64,000 nt of DNA from Ascochyta rabiei (taxonomy: Eukaryota; Ascomycota; Dothideomycetes; Pleosporales; Didymellaceae), in the NCBI RefSeq assembly GCF_004011695.2, contig NC_082424.1, positions 1,054,001 to 1,118,000 of the forward strand, in the 5' to 3' direction. The translations under genes and the position numbers were made by a program. The notes beneath the pieces are model-generated. The model saw only the letters and a list, made by a program, of their open reading frames with translations. It searched no databases and had not been told where the DNA came from. Shown one piece after another: positions 12,302 to 23,639 of the stretch (the first letter of the stretch is position 1; every line of letters begins with the position of its first letter).

Positions 12302-14122
12302 ATGTTTAACCCCTTGGTACTCCTGTTGGCAGTGGGCGCAACCTTGGCCTCTGCAAAGACCGTCACTTACAACTTTGACATTGGCTGGGTTACAGTAAGC
12401 ATGGTCCCGGTGCTGGGGTGCATGACATGTACTGACGGCTGCAGGCAGCTCCAGATGGCTACTCAAGACAGGTCATTGGTATCAATGGCCAGTGGCCGTA
12501 AGCTTTCCTCCAAACGAATCCTTTCAGATATTAACAATCAGTAGTATACCCATGATCGAAGCAGACGTTGGCGATACAATTGTTGTCAACGCCAAAAATT
12601 CACTTGGCTCACAATCTACGTCGCTTCACTTTCACGGCATGTTCCAGAATGGGACAGCTGGAAGCGATGGTGCTGTATCGGTCGCGCAGTGCCCCATTCT
12701 GCCTGGCGACTCCTATACATACACATTCGTCGCCAATCCTGCAGGAACACATTGGTACCACTCGCACAATAAGGGCCAATACCCTGATGGGCTCCGCGGA
12801 AAGATGGTCATCCACGACAAGGCATGGGAGTCAAGTCTGAACATCGATCAACAGATGACCCACAGCATGTCTGACTGGTATGCAGTCTTACTTATTGACG
12901 ATCATCCAAACGAACCTAGCTGATTTCTTGAATAAGGTACCACCGACAGATGCCTGACATTATCAACGACTACCTCAGCCCGAGCAATACCAACGGTGAC
13001 TTTCCTTCTCCAGACTCGATCTTGTTCGACGACAAGAAGCAGGCACCCAACATTCAGATTGCAGCCGGAAAGCGATACTTGCTCAGGATTGTCAATATTG
13101 GCGGTTTGGCATGCGGGCAATTCCATATCGAAGGCTACCAGCTCCATGTTGTTGAAGTTGACGGCGTGCAAGTTCAGTCCTCCCCGGCGGATACCATCGT
13201 CATCTGCGCAGGCCAGAGCTATGGTGTGGTAGTGGAAGGAAAGGCTTCCTTTTTGGGCATCACGGCAAACGCAAACTACATCATCAAAATGTCGACCGAA
13301 ATGCTGACTGGCGCGATTCCTCCGATAGATGATATCATCATCATTGGTAACATCATCCAAAGCCTCCTTGGGGACCTGCTCAGCATCGTCACGAACATCC
13401 TCACATTCAGATGGGTCCCGGCTGCCCTCTTCGATGATTTCAACCTGAAACCACTCGATGGTGAGCAGCTTCTCTCGCCGGTGGACAACAAGATTGAGCT
13501 CTCAACAAACCAAACCTACTACTCAAACATCGGCACCCGCATGGCTCTTGGTTCTCAACCCTGGACACCGGCGAAGGTTCCTTCTCTTTTCACCGCTTTG
13601 ACGACCGGCAGCTCAGCCATGGACCCCGCGACATATGGCCCAGGAGTCAACCCGTGGGTCGTGAAGTCTGGCCAAGTCGTGCAAATCCACCTCCAGAACA
13701 CTTACGCATTCCCGCATCCCATGCATCTTCACGGCCACGTTTTCCAGATCGTTGCCAGAGGATTAGGTACTTGGAATGGCAACGAGGGTTCACTGCCATC
13801 TATGCCGGCGAAGCGAGATACAGCTGTTGTCCCAGCGTTCGGGTACATTGTCCTCCGCTTCAAGGCCGACAACCCTGGTGTCTGGTTCTTCCATTGTCAC
13901 ATCGACCTTCATCTCAGCGGTGGAATGGCTGCAACAATCATTGAGGCACCAGATATTCTTCAAGGACAGCAGTCAGTTTCGTCAGCAGCCAATGCAATCT
14001 GCAAGAGCTCGCCATCCAGCGGCAACTGCAATGGCGATCCAGGTGCTATCTCAGCAAGCGATGCTGCGAGCAAGTGCAACAATGTATATAACTACAAGGG
14101 GTCGGGGTCTGCTGTGGTGTGA
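12302..14122 (+). CDS. Secreted multicopper oxidase (Fet3/Abr1-type, laccase-like)
   Basis: Four exons, 12302-12394, 12445-12497, 12542-12877 and 12937-14122, give 555 residues; the introns are 50, 44 and 59 bp. A signal peptide of about 18 residues (MFNPLVLLLAVGATLASA) starts it. All four copper motifs are present: HFHG and WYHSH in cupredoxin domain 1, and HPMHLHGH and HCHIDLHL in domain 3. The sequence around SLHFHGMFQNGT and RADNPGVW-type strings (here FKADNPGVWFFHCH) is closest in pattern to fungal ferroxidase Fet3 and the melanin-linked Abr1 branch rather than to ascomycete laccases sensu stricto. The axial position ten residues after the type-1 Cys is Met, predicting a low redox potential. 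There is no C-terminal membrane helix, unlike Fet3, so it should be soluble. The substrate (phenols, melanin precursor or iron) is not settled by the sequence. Confidence 0.85.
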
Positions 14123-14799
14123 CCGGAAAGTTAGTCATCTGCACATGTAGCGTTTCTACAATACCCATACCGCTTGTCTTTACTTCGTTCTGCCGCCCGC
14201 GTGAAAAGATGCATTCAAGGCGTGCTCGTTAACATTGCACAATACAAGAAAGCACAAAGCCGGCTGGATTTACTCTGGTACTGGTAGTCTGGGGTCGCAG
14301 GGGTTGCGCTTCGGTAACCGAGAGGCGGGTCAGGCGTTGTTTCGGTTTCACGTTTGATCTTCACACTCTCAGCACCTCACATCAGCCACACCAGGCCTCG
14401 CGCCGCAAGATTCCAGGCGAATAGATTCAACTGTACTGGTGGATTATGTAGAAGGCTTTAGATGCGCAATCATGTGTGAAGACGCATCTGGAACTTGCGA
14501 GGAAAGCAAGCCTCGACGCGCCCTCGTCTGAAACGGCAGCTCACCGCAGCAACGTATCCCCGATGAATTCCTCATTGCCGAACGATCTATTGTGGCCTGA
14601 CACACTGATCAGGCATGTTTCTAAAATAAGCTTCAGGGTTCTCACTCGTTCTGTAGACAAGAGACGGCTTCATGCGCAGATACGTTTCACCCCTCGCTTC
14701 ACCACCACCTCGTGTTTCACGTCTATAGTCCCAGAACATCGCCTCGCGCAGAACTCTGACTTCTTAAGGACTCACAACCTTTGACACTTTACAACAGAT
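14123..14799. other. Intergenic region, no gene seen
   Basis: This lies between two genes on the same strand and presumably holds the terminator of the oxidase and the promoter of the SET gene. The small frame at 14476-14784 has no recognisable content. Confidence 0.4.
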
Positions 14800-16203
14800 A
14801 TGACATCTCTCGTACCTCTCTACATCCTCATCAGCTACAGTATCATTGTCATGGTTTTCAACATGAAAGGCGCGGTCAGCTTTGGCCTGTTCAGCGGAGC
14901 AGTAGCTCTGAATCACAACAAACTCGACCACGTACCACAACAAGCCCTGCTACAAGACCCATTTGCATCAGATCCTCTAGTGGATGCTGTTTTGCGAGAT
15001 GGCGAGTACCACATCACGACTTCAGCACCTTTAGAGGTCCCCTTCAAGTCCAACATCTCAACCACCCTGGAGGAAGCACGACGCACAGCATCGAAGCAAG
15101 AGAACTTCCCATGGACCTTCTGGCCGGAATGTTTCTCAAATGAGAACACACCAGAACCCTACTGCCTGTTCAGCGACCAAAGCTTTGCAAACGGCCGCGG
15201 TATCTTCATCGTCACAACCGAGCCGCTAGCTTACGGTATGCTGCAAAAGCAGGCTTTCCAGAACCCCAGCTCTTTGCATCGTTCGAACCAATACGCAAAC
15301 CCGCCTTTCGTGCAACACGAGTTTCCCATCAAAGGTCGCGGTCTAGTCGCGAACAAGACGCTGTTTCGCGGCGATCAAATCTTTGCATCCACACCACTCT
15401 TGATCACCGATTCAGACACATACAAGCTGAGTGAGCAGGAGCGCCTCGATCTTCTGTACCGCGGTGTGGAGAGTCTACCAGAGGCGTCGCGCAAATCGTT
15501 CTGGGAGCTGCTTGACCACTTCAAAGGCGACCCTGTCGACGACCGCATCAACACCAACAACTTTGAGGTTGTGGTGGACGAAGTCTCCCAGGCTGCTCTG
15601 TTTCCGGAGATTGCAATGCTGAACCACGACTGCCGACCCAACGCAGCCTACTTCTGGGACGAGGAGACGTTAACGCACTACGTCCATGCCATGCGCACAA
15701 TCCAGCCCGGCGAGGAAATCACCATCTCCTACATCGACAGCGAGATGGACAGGGCCCACCGCATGCAGCGTCTGGAGCGAAACTGGGGGTTCAAGTGCGA
15801 TTGCTCCGCATGCACAGCACACCCGTCGCTCACCGCCGAGTCGGACGCAAGGCTCTACCAGATCGCCGACCTCGTCGAGTTACTCAACGACTGGACGCCG
15901 TCTTCGTCTGCCACCCCGGAGATGGCCGAGGCGCTCGTCAGCATGTACGACCAGGAGCGCCTGTGGGCATACCAAGCGACTGCGTACAAGCACGCTGCCG
16001 AAGTGTACAGCAGCTTTGGCAACAAGCACTTGGCGATCAAGTATGCGCGGTTAAGCACCGAGTTCAGCATCCTGGACAAGGGCTTCAGTGACGGCGACGT
16101 CAAGGAGATGAGGAAGATGGCCAACGAACCAGAGATGAGCTGGAGCTGGAACAAGCGAGTGGGTCTGAAGAAAAGCGGCTGCGGCTGCGGCAAGGCCCAC
16201 TAG
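14800..16203 (+). CDS. SET-domain protein with hydrophobic N-terminus
   Basis: A single uninterrupted frame encodes 467 residues. A split SET domain is visible. The N-SET part is at about residues 172-200 (KGRGLVANKTLFRGDQIF). The core is at about 272-315 (NHDCRPNAAYFW, then GEEITISYID, which carry the cofactor-binding and catalytic Asn and Tyr). A short Cys-rich post-SET follows at about 330 (FKCDCSACT). This is the SMYD/SET5-like layout. The C-terminus is helical and ends in Cys/Gly (KKSGCGCGKAH). Unusually, the first 35 residues contain a hydrophobic run (LVPLYILISYSIIVMVF) that looks like a signal sequence or membrane anchor, which would place the enzyme outside the nucleus. Met codons at 14851 and 14863 are alternative starts that would shorten this segment. 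The substrate is unknown. Confidence 0.8.
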   Translation: MTSLVPLYILISYSIIVMVFNMKGAVSFGLFSGAVALNHNKLDHVPQQALLQDPFASDPLVDAVLRDGEYHITTSAPLEVPFKSNISTTLEEARRTASKQENFPWTFWPECFSNENTPEPYCLFSDQSFANGRGIFIVTTEPLAYGMLQKQAFQNPSSLHRSNQYANPPFVQHEFPIKGRGLVANKTLFRGDQIFASTPLLITDSDTYKLSEQERLDLLYRGVESLPEASRKSFWELLDHFKGDPVDDRINTNNFEVVVDEVSQAALFPEIAMLNHDCRPNAAYFWDEETLTHYVHAMRTIQPGEEITISYIDSEMDRAHRMQRLERNWGFKCDCSACTAHPSLTAESDARLYQIADLVELLNDWTPSSSATPEMAEALVSMYDQERLWAYQATAYKHAAEVYSSFGNKHLAIKYARLSTEFSILDKGFSDGDVKEMRKMANEPEMSWSWNKRVGLKKSGCGCGKAH

Positions 16204-16776
16204 GAGGTTGTGAGGCTTTGAACGGCTGTATATTTTGTTTTGCATCGCACTGGCGTTTGTTCGTGTCGGTTTTATCCAACAAGCACATTGAGTGTTCTGT
16301 TCCGCATCTTGCCTTTCCCCAAATCGCGCACGCATCCATCTCCAACAAATCATAGTAGCATCATGTAGCAGCGTAATGGCAACGACAAAAAACAATAATC
16401 ATCCAGATAATTGCTCGTACACGTCACAGAACAGTGCAAGCGATTCGACCTGCGTAAAATCCCTCCACCCTTGTTTGACTCTAATCAGCCAGTAGCTCGC
16501 CCCCGAAGCGAGCGTCTCAGATGAAACAAACGAGCCAGAGCTTACCGCAGTCAGAAACCACCGCTTTCGTCAAAACACGAACAGGTCTCATCTCCTCCGC
16601 CTTCATCGTGAGCTGCGCTTCGGTGAGTCCCACATGCAGCCAGTACCGAGTCTCTGGGATGGCTAGTAAAGGCCACATCAAGAGGCCGTAGGGGTATCGG
16701 ATTGGAAAAGCAAACGCTAGCTACGCGCTAGGCTGGAAATACAAAAGTCACGGGAAGAAAAAGATGGGACGCCGAG
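16204..16776. other. Convergent intergenic region, no gene seen
   Basis: The 3' ends of the SET gene (plus) and the unknown gene (minus) face each other here. No supported coding sequence or repeat is visible. Confidence 0.4.
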
Positions 16777-19493
16777 TTAGAAATCGTCGGCTGGCCTGAC
16801 TCCGCTGTACAATGCATCGAGCTTCAGATCGTGGACGTGGAACTTCCAGTTCTTGGTCTTTGGTATCGAGATTCGCCAGCCGCGGTCCTCGGTCTCTTCT
16901 AATAGGGTTTCGGTCTTGTGCTCTGCGTCTTCGGCGTCTGCTGCGCATATGACGAATGTAGAAAGGTAGAACATGACGAAAGGGTACTTGTTGTTGACGT
17001 GGTGTTGGATGTAGTACTGCCAGGCGTGTGCGGACCAAGGTCGGTCGAAGGCTGTCCAACGCAGTTAGAACGAGGCTTGTACGCGATTTGAGAAAGGTGC
17101 TTACGCATTGCGTTCCAGTGGTAGATATGCCCTTCTGGTGTCGCGAAGTTCGAGCCCGTGTTGCCTAGGCTGCGCATCGCGGGCATGGGCCATGCACAGT
17201 AGTGGGTCTGGATAGACCCTTTTGCCATGATGCCGTTGGGGTGCTGTTGCTTCCATGCATGGGCAAATTCTGATAAAGAGTTGGTCGGTGGAAAGGGCAG
17301 TGAAGGTACGCGCTGTCCATCTGAGGCCATCTCAGTATGTTCGTACGGGAAGTATAGATCGAGTGCACTATCCGCGCCTTGTATAATCACCGGCTGAGTT
17401 TGTGGCTCTACCCAGTCTGTGAGGAGGGTGATGATGCCGCACCGCTCCATGTCATCAACGACTCTTCGAATGAAGCGGTTTTCATTGCGCGTGAGCTTCT
17501 CCGAGGCGGTTTCTCTCTGGTGGTTAACGACCATGCTCTGGTCCGGATCATGGCATCTGAATCGATTGCCATCGTATTGCACTTCATGGGGCGGCGGAAA
17601 GCGCAGGTCAGGTGAACACTCGATGACCATATCCTCCAGAAAGATTTCCTGTATGGATGTTGGTACGACGCTGCGAACGACACGTTTTGCTATAGAGCGG
17701 GGCGATGGATCCCCAACGAGCATGAGCAGTGCATCTTGAACAATGTCTAGCAGCTCGAATGGTCGGCCAACTTCTCGGTCAATGATAATGAATTGCCATG
17801 AGTCGACAACAATAGGGTCATACATAGATGTCTTCCTCAAGCGGAGATGGTTCTTGATGTCTTCCAGGGTCATGGTTGTGGTCCAGTCAGCATCGTGTAG
17901 GCCTTCGCGGGTCGACGATGATCGATAGCGATTAATGAACAGCTCAGGCTCACTTGGGTGTACGGTGGCTTCCGCGTTCGTGCCTTCATAGACGACTAGG
18001 TGCAACCGGTTCGTGCGTCTGCGTAGCTCTTCCAGAAAGTCCCGTGTGAAGGGGTCTCCCATGGCCATCTGCCCGCAAAGGTAGTTTCGGCTTTCCATGT
18101 GAACGAAGGCGTTGCTCTCATGGTTCGGGCCAATTTTCGATGTATTGTCTCCTTTGCTCGTTGGAATGAAGCCCAGGTATACACCAATGGTACACTCGCT
18201 CAATATACTGGTAGGATCAAACCAATATTCGTTGTACATACCAAGCATGAGCAGCTTGCATATGGTGGTATAGTCTTCGAAGTTGGAACATATGCTGGCA
18301 ACAGTCCAAGGTGTCAGAAGTGTAGGAAACCATCGATAGCTGGGAACATGTCAGCAACGTTGACAAACGGATCAGTCATGCGTACAGTATATCCCAAGCG
18401 GGCTTTGTCATGCGAAGACCTTCTGTGGAGCTAGGTACGATGCCACCCAGAAGGCGAATCGACTTGATGTCACCCCCGGCTAGCGTCTGCGCGCATATCG
18501 CAACACGAAGATACTGTACAGCCTGAGGTCGCCATACGTTCTCAAAATAGTCGCAATACATTTCAAGCTGGCTAGCCTGACAGCCTGCTATGAATTCATC
18601 AATGCATCTCGACCTACTGGCGTGCTCCAAGACTTCTGCTTCACTGTCGTTGAGGATCATGATACGAAACCATGAGCGTACTATCTCTGCACCGACGTCT
18701 GGTTGATCATCGGTTGGAGAGTTCTTTCGACTAGGTCTATCGTCTAGATCAGGCACAATGCTGTAGAGTCGACGGATAGCGTCGTTGCAGATGTCAGTCT
18801 GGAACTGCTTGAGAACACGAATGCTTCCGTCATCAGGCAAGTTCTGAATCGACGCCATTGGGATTCTCGGACTTAGTGGAGACTGCAGTACCATGATTTT
18901 CTCGAACTGTTCTGCGTCTGGGTAAACCGTACCTGACCCAGGGGTCTCTGGCGTGGGACGACGGTCTTTCATATTCGACACTGTGCAGGATGTTAGCTAC
19001 TGAGCCAGGGCAATGTTGCGCAACATAAAACATATATCTAGATAGTTGTGCCAGCTTCCTAGTAGTTGGGGCAGTGAGAAGCAGAATCATCCCTGCAAGT
19101 GTCTTGCAAGAAATATAGAAGAAGTTACCACATACTCAGTAATGAATCTGCTAGTTGCCGCGTGTCTGCCTCAACTTTCGCAATCCACTTGGTGTAGTCT
19201 ACAGTATCCACGCCTCGAGTGTGAAATCTTTCGCGCAGACGTCGACGCAGGTTCATTGCCAGCTGGAGCTTTTGCATCTTTTGTTTCGCCGAATGCGGAT
19301 CTCTGACCTCTATCTTCTCCGCCTCTTTCTGAATTTTGTCCCATGCCATGTTCATGTCCCTCAAATCCTGTGCGTGCCGTGGACACCAGTCGTCCAGCTC
19401 TGACAGTAGCACTTTGCTGCATGGTCGGCCGTCTGATTCTATAGCCTCACAGATATCTCTTTGTATTGCTGGTGGCCGTGGTGGTGAAGATGA
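16777..19493 (-). CDS. Large protein of unknown function, Pezizomycotina type
   Basis: Four exons can be chained in frame: from about 19493 to 19136, 18980-18386, 18339-17105 and 17051-16777, giving about 820 residues. Splice joins read LADSLL-MSNMKD, WDILY-RWFPTLL and HWNAM-PFDRPW, each with GT-AG ends. No catalytic or binding domain is recognised. The N-terminal 110 residues are predicted helical and charged (LRDMNMAWDKIQKEAEKIE, then a KQKMQKLQLAMNLRRRLRERF coil). The middle is acidic and Trp/Tyr-rich. The C-terminus ends with a short hydrophobic FVMFYLSTFVICAADAED. The 5' end is unclear: an upstream ATG at 19571 is in the same frame, but a TGA at 19496-19494 stands between it and the rest. 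The true first exon may lie further upstream, or the copy is damaged. Confidence 0.65.
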
Positions 19494-19571
19494 TCATATC
19501 AGGCTCCGCGATCGCGATTGGAAGGTCGGACGACGTTTTCGTATAGACGGAATGCGCAAATTAATACTCAT

Positions 19572-20915
19572 GATCGAGTAAGGGTGTCAAGTGGCAAAGA
19601 GTACGCACAGAAATGAAGGAACGTAGAAGCACGCACGTCAAAGCATCTTCACTCGACAAGGCTGTGAAAGATGAGGAAAGGCGTCGGGAAACGGTTGCGA
19701 TCAAAGGAGGGAAGACCATAACTAAAGTCACCTAGTGCCTGGCACCCTGGTAACGCCAGCTGTGCGGCGCAGTTATATGCGGGTGACCTGAGCCGTTCAG
19801 CCGCGGAGCTGTCATGGTGAATAAAGGTAATCTGCTGTAGTCACAAGGCGCTTAGGCGCAAGAGTTAGTTATTCTTCAGAACCTCTCCTGAGGCCAACCC
19901 AGAGTGCAAGGCAGAGTTGACTGGTGTATGACTTAAAGCCTGACAAGATGCCAAGTTCTCCACGTCCACTTTCGACCGACCAGAAGCGTCAAAGTTGAAC
20001 AACATATCCGCGACAGCAACGCCTTTTCAAGACATGGTGTATCTACAAGACCCAGAGGCACTTACTGTACTTCCTGCAACGGATTGTTGCACGGCGCACA
20101 GACCATGGCGCTTGGATGATGTAGGGTACAGTACCCAACGAGCTATTCAGGATGATGCCAAACTGAGCTTTATTAGTGAGCCAAGTTTAGCAAGTAGTGT
20201 ATCGTTGCATCGCTACCGGTGTATCGGTTCACCTCAGTACGAATTATCAAGTGGGTCTCGCGAGATGCGGGGTTGAGAGTGTTGTGGGGACCATAGGTGG
20301 CTCGCGAACGTTGGAGATGATGGTACATCCGCCAGCTGAAACGTCTCTCAGGGGCATCTGGCGCATCTAAAGCGCGATATTGCGGTAAACCCATCTGGAC
20401 CTGAAGCGTCACACGCGCGCCGTCAACTCCCCAGTGCCGGGCGCGTATACGCCGAAGCAGATTCGTGCAGGCCCAGCTGCCGAAGGACGAAGGAAGGAAG
20501 GGTGGATAGATCCCTGCGACGAGATAGGTCAGCCGTGGAGCTGGGCGCGTGCGTACGCAGCGAGCGTGAACGTGACAACACGGCCGCGTCTCCTACCTAG
20601 CCAAGCGAACGCAGGCAGTCTGCAACCAGAACAAGCAGAACAAGGGGTGGCTGTAAGAGCGCAGGCTGCTGAACTGACTGGACTACATTCCGTTTGATGA
20701 TTGGGCTAGCGGGATTTCAGAAACCAATCATGGTAGCGGTAGGAGGAGGATTCTTCTCTTTGAGCCGAGTGTTGTGTTCGCGATCAAGCATGCACCAACA
20801 GCTGGAGTTTCTGGCCGAGCAAGGCGAGCGAGCTGTAGAGTCTCTGACGACATGCAAAGGGACGTGACTGATCGTTATGCAAGCATGTTCAGTCTGCCCA
20901 TCGCGGCTCCAACGA
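19572..20915. other. Intergenic stretch (1.3 kb), no gene seen
   Basis: Frames on either strand are short and unconvincing. The 5' side of the unknown gene and the 3' side of the alcohol dehydrogenase gene are here. Confidence 0.4.
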
Positions 20916-22467
20916 CTAATACTCCAGCGCCTCCTCAAACAACCGCCTCAACTGCTCCCTCTGCTGATCCAGCTCGGTCTCCAAATGCGGGGCGAGCATC
21001 AGCACTCTCTGCTGCGGAATCGTGCCCTCGACCAAGCCATCCACATGTTCGTTGCCGAAGCCCAAAGCCTTGAGCCCTCTCGGCTGATCACCCAGCTTGA
21101 CCAGAAAGTCGGCCAGCGCCTCGCCGAGCACCTCGCCCGCCGACTCTCTCTTCACGTTTGATATGTCGACGCCAAACGCCTCGGCCGCGGCCAGATGCCT
21201 CTCGGGGTTCGATGCGCCCGTGAACTTGAACACGGCGGGCGCGGTGACGGCGACCGAGACGCCGTGCGGGATGATGGTGTGGTCGACTGCGTAGCCGGCG
21301 TGCTTGTACCCCGGGTTCTGGCCTGAGATGGGGTACGACATGCCGTGGCACAGATGCACGCCTGCGTTGCCGAATCCCACGCCGGCCAGTGTCGCCGCGA
21401 GCAGCATCTGGCTCTGTGCTTCGTGGTCTTCGGGGTCTTTGACGGCGCGCGGCAGGTACTTTACCGTGTCGCGGAGCGCCTGGAGGGAGAAGATGTCGGA
21501 GATGGGGTTTGCGCCTTGGTACGCGGGGCGGTTGATGGGGTTCTGCGGTCGCGGAGTGCGTTCGTAGTAGGGGATTGCGGTCCAGGACTCGAGAGAGTGG
21601 CAGAGCACGTCGAGGCCTGAAGACGCGTGGACAGCCGAGGGCATGGTGCGGGTGTTCAAAGGGTCGACTATGCCGAGCGTAGGTTTGAGGTTGCGGTGAG
21701 CAATGCCGGTCTTTGCGCGCTTGGACACGAGATCGAAGATGGCGGTGCCGGTGGTCTCCGAGCCTGTTCCTGCGGTCGTAGGGACGGCAACGAGAGGGAA
21801 GAGCTTGGAGGGAATGGGCAGACCCTTGCCGAGAGGCGCATTGACAAAGTCGAGGAAGTCGGCGTCTGGCAATGTTAGTATAGAATTCGAGGTTGGATGT
21901 TGACCCACGGCCAGAACGAAGCACGGTCTTACCAGGGAACGTGGTGTACAGGTTCATCAACTTGGCCGTGTCAATCACACTACCACCACCGACCGCCAGA
22001 AACGCATCCGGCTTCCACGGCTTCGCAAACGCAATCGCCTCCTTGATGCTGCTGTCCTTCGGCTCCACCCTCACCTTGTCATACACCTCAAACTCAACAC
22101 CCTCTCTTGTCAATCCCTCGACAACCTGCTTCATTGCATCGAGCTTGCGTACATTCTGATCGGTGACGACCATGACGCGCTTGGAGCCCATGTTCTTGAA
22201 GTCCATGCCTACTTCTTTCGTGCATCCCGGTCCGAAGCGTACACTGGAGGCGGCCATCTCAAACGCATATTCCTTCTGCTGCGAATAGTCGACGGGTGTT
22301 GCGAGGTGTCGGCGGGCCTGGTGGATGGTGGAGGGGGTTTGGTTGTGGTGGTTGGGATTGGCATGGCACGGACACGAGGACGGGTGTGTGAATTGGACGG
22401 TGCGAAGGAGGTTCACGGCGCGGGCAGCGCGTGAGGGTGCTATGCGGATCGCGGTTGACAGCGTCAT
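20916..22467 (-). CDS. Mitochondrial iron-containing alcohol dehydrogenase / hydroxyacid-oxoacid transhydrogenase (ADHFE1-like)
   Basis: Exons 22467-21933 and 21865-20916 (67-bp intron, GTAAGA...GCCAG) give 494 residues. The first about 55 residues are Arg/Ser/His-rich with no acidic residue, a typical mitochondrial presequence. The body is an Fe-ADH fold. The nucleotide-binding GGGSVIDTAK is followed by the PTTAGTGSETTG segment. Metal ligands are supplied by GLDVLCHSLES, VHLCHGMSYP and AVDHTIIPHG. The order and spacing fit human ADHFE1, which moves hydride between 4-hydroxybutyrate and 2-oxoglutarate; transhydrogenase activity here is inferred from that resemblance. The fungal length (about 490) is normal. 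The first exon frame stays open far past the donor site in the wrong frame, which is an artefact of high GC. Confidence 0.88.
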
Positions 22468-22850
22468 CCTGGTCGAGCTTGAGTAAGTGCGGGGGCTGGG
22501 CAGAGAGCTTCGTACGAGCTCCGTCGATGGCTCTTATGGCGATTTTTGAGTCTCGAAGCAACACGCAGAGATCCAATGCCTGTCTGGCACTCTTCTTGCG
22601 GGGAGATGTCTGAAGTGCGAGGGAGGACAGCTTGGTCGTGTCTGCTATGCGGAGAAGCGCCCCGGCTCGCGTGGACCATCCGACCTCGGTTCGATTGGCA
22701 GATCGCGCTATCGCGAATCCGGCATGCCGAGCTGTGGGGAAAGCTTTCCAGCTCTCGATCGAGGACGAGTTCTCATATCGTTGCTGCAGGTCGAGTCTAC
22801 TCTAGTGGTAGGTACAAGTTGTGGGTGAGTCGTATAGTAGCTAGTCATTA
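22468..22850. other. Promoter side of the alcohol dehydrogenase gene, left border of AT-rich island
   Basis: This is a GC-normal 5' flank of the dehydrogenase gene. Base composition flips to strongly AT-rich from about 22,830 onward. No gene is seen. Confidence 0.5.
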
Positions 22851-23022
22851 AGCGCTATATATTAACATTTTTATTGCTTTAGCAGGAACAATTTGCCAGT
22901 AGCAACGCTTCCGTTAGCCCAGATACAGTTCTTGCGTCAACCCCATTATAACCTACTCTACTTATTCCTAATACCATCAGCGTCAGCCGCGTGTCAGGAC
23001 AACGACATAGTATCAAAATCTC

Positions 23023-23094
23023 AAACAGCACCCTCTTCTCCCTAAGACCTATCCTAAACAATATCTACCACACTACTACTACTATTATAATATC
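23023..23094. repeat. Left part of older repeat copy A, split by the gypsy insertion
   Basis: Bases 23023-23094 plus 32776-32918 join across the retrotransposon into one copy of a unit of about 210 bp. The unit is found whole just downstream (32940-33146). Counting the duplicated ATATC once gives an uninterrupted alignment, so this copy is older than the retrotransposon. Confidence 0.85.
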
Positions 23095-23296
23095 TGTCAG
23101 GCGCTAGGCCCGGAGGTACCTCTGCCTGTCTTGGCGAGCTACCATAGGGCTAGTCAGCCTAGACTATATAAAGGTGTTAGAGGTTATTACTAATACTCTA
23201 GCAATTAGTCTTGTTACTATACACTACGTACCTTAATACACCTACTATCCTCTTTAACCCTATCCTCTCTTATAATTACTTTGTATACTTTTTATA
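23095..23296 (+). repeat. 5' LTR of the gypsy element
   Basis: This 202-bp direct repeat of 32574-32775 begins TGTCAGGCGC. Differences between the two copies are almost all C/T or G/A transitions, for example TGTCA here against TATTA at the 3' copy. That is the signature of RIP rather than of simple ageing. Confidence 0.93.
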
Positions 23297-23639
23297 TTCT
23301 AATTACTCTTATATTATAATTAAAGATAGACCTAAGCTACTATAAGTCTTAAACTAAATTATCTAGGCTTACTATCTTTAGAGAGGGACTAAGACAACCT
23401 ACCTACAGGAGAGCTAGTAGAGTATAAGGTAACACCTCCCTCTATAGATAAGGAGATACCTTAATAGACACTAAGTATCTATAGTGCCTTAAGAGGATCT
23501 GTAGGCCCTCTAGGTAGTACACCTTACTTTAGAATTTGTATCTGTAGGGTAGCTTTAGCTAGAGAAGGCTAGAATAGCCTAGAAGTAGGTAATTAATAAC
23601 AGGAGTTAGAAAACTTGCGTAAATAGTTATAAGAGATAA

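Noticed and set aside
21088..22467. 459-codon frame running through the alcohol dehydrogenase intron
   Set aside because: After the splice donor it continues in the wrong frame, Arg/His-rich; the spliced product is a complete Fe-ADH.
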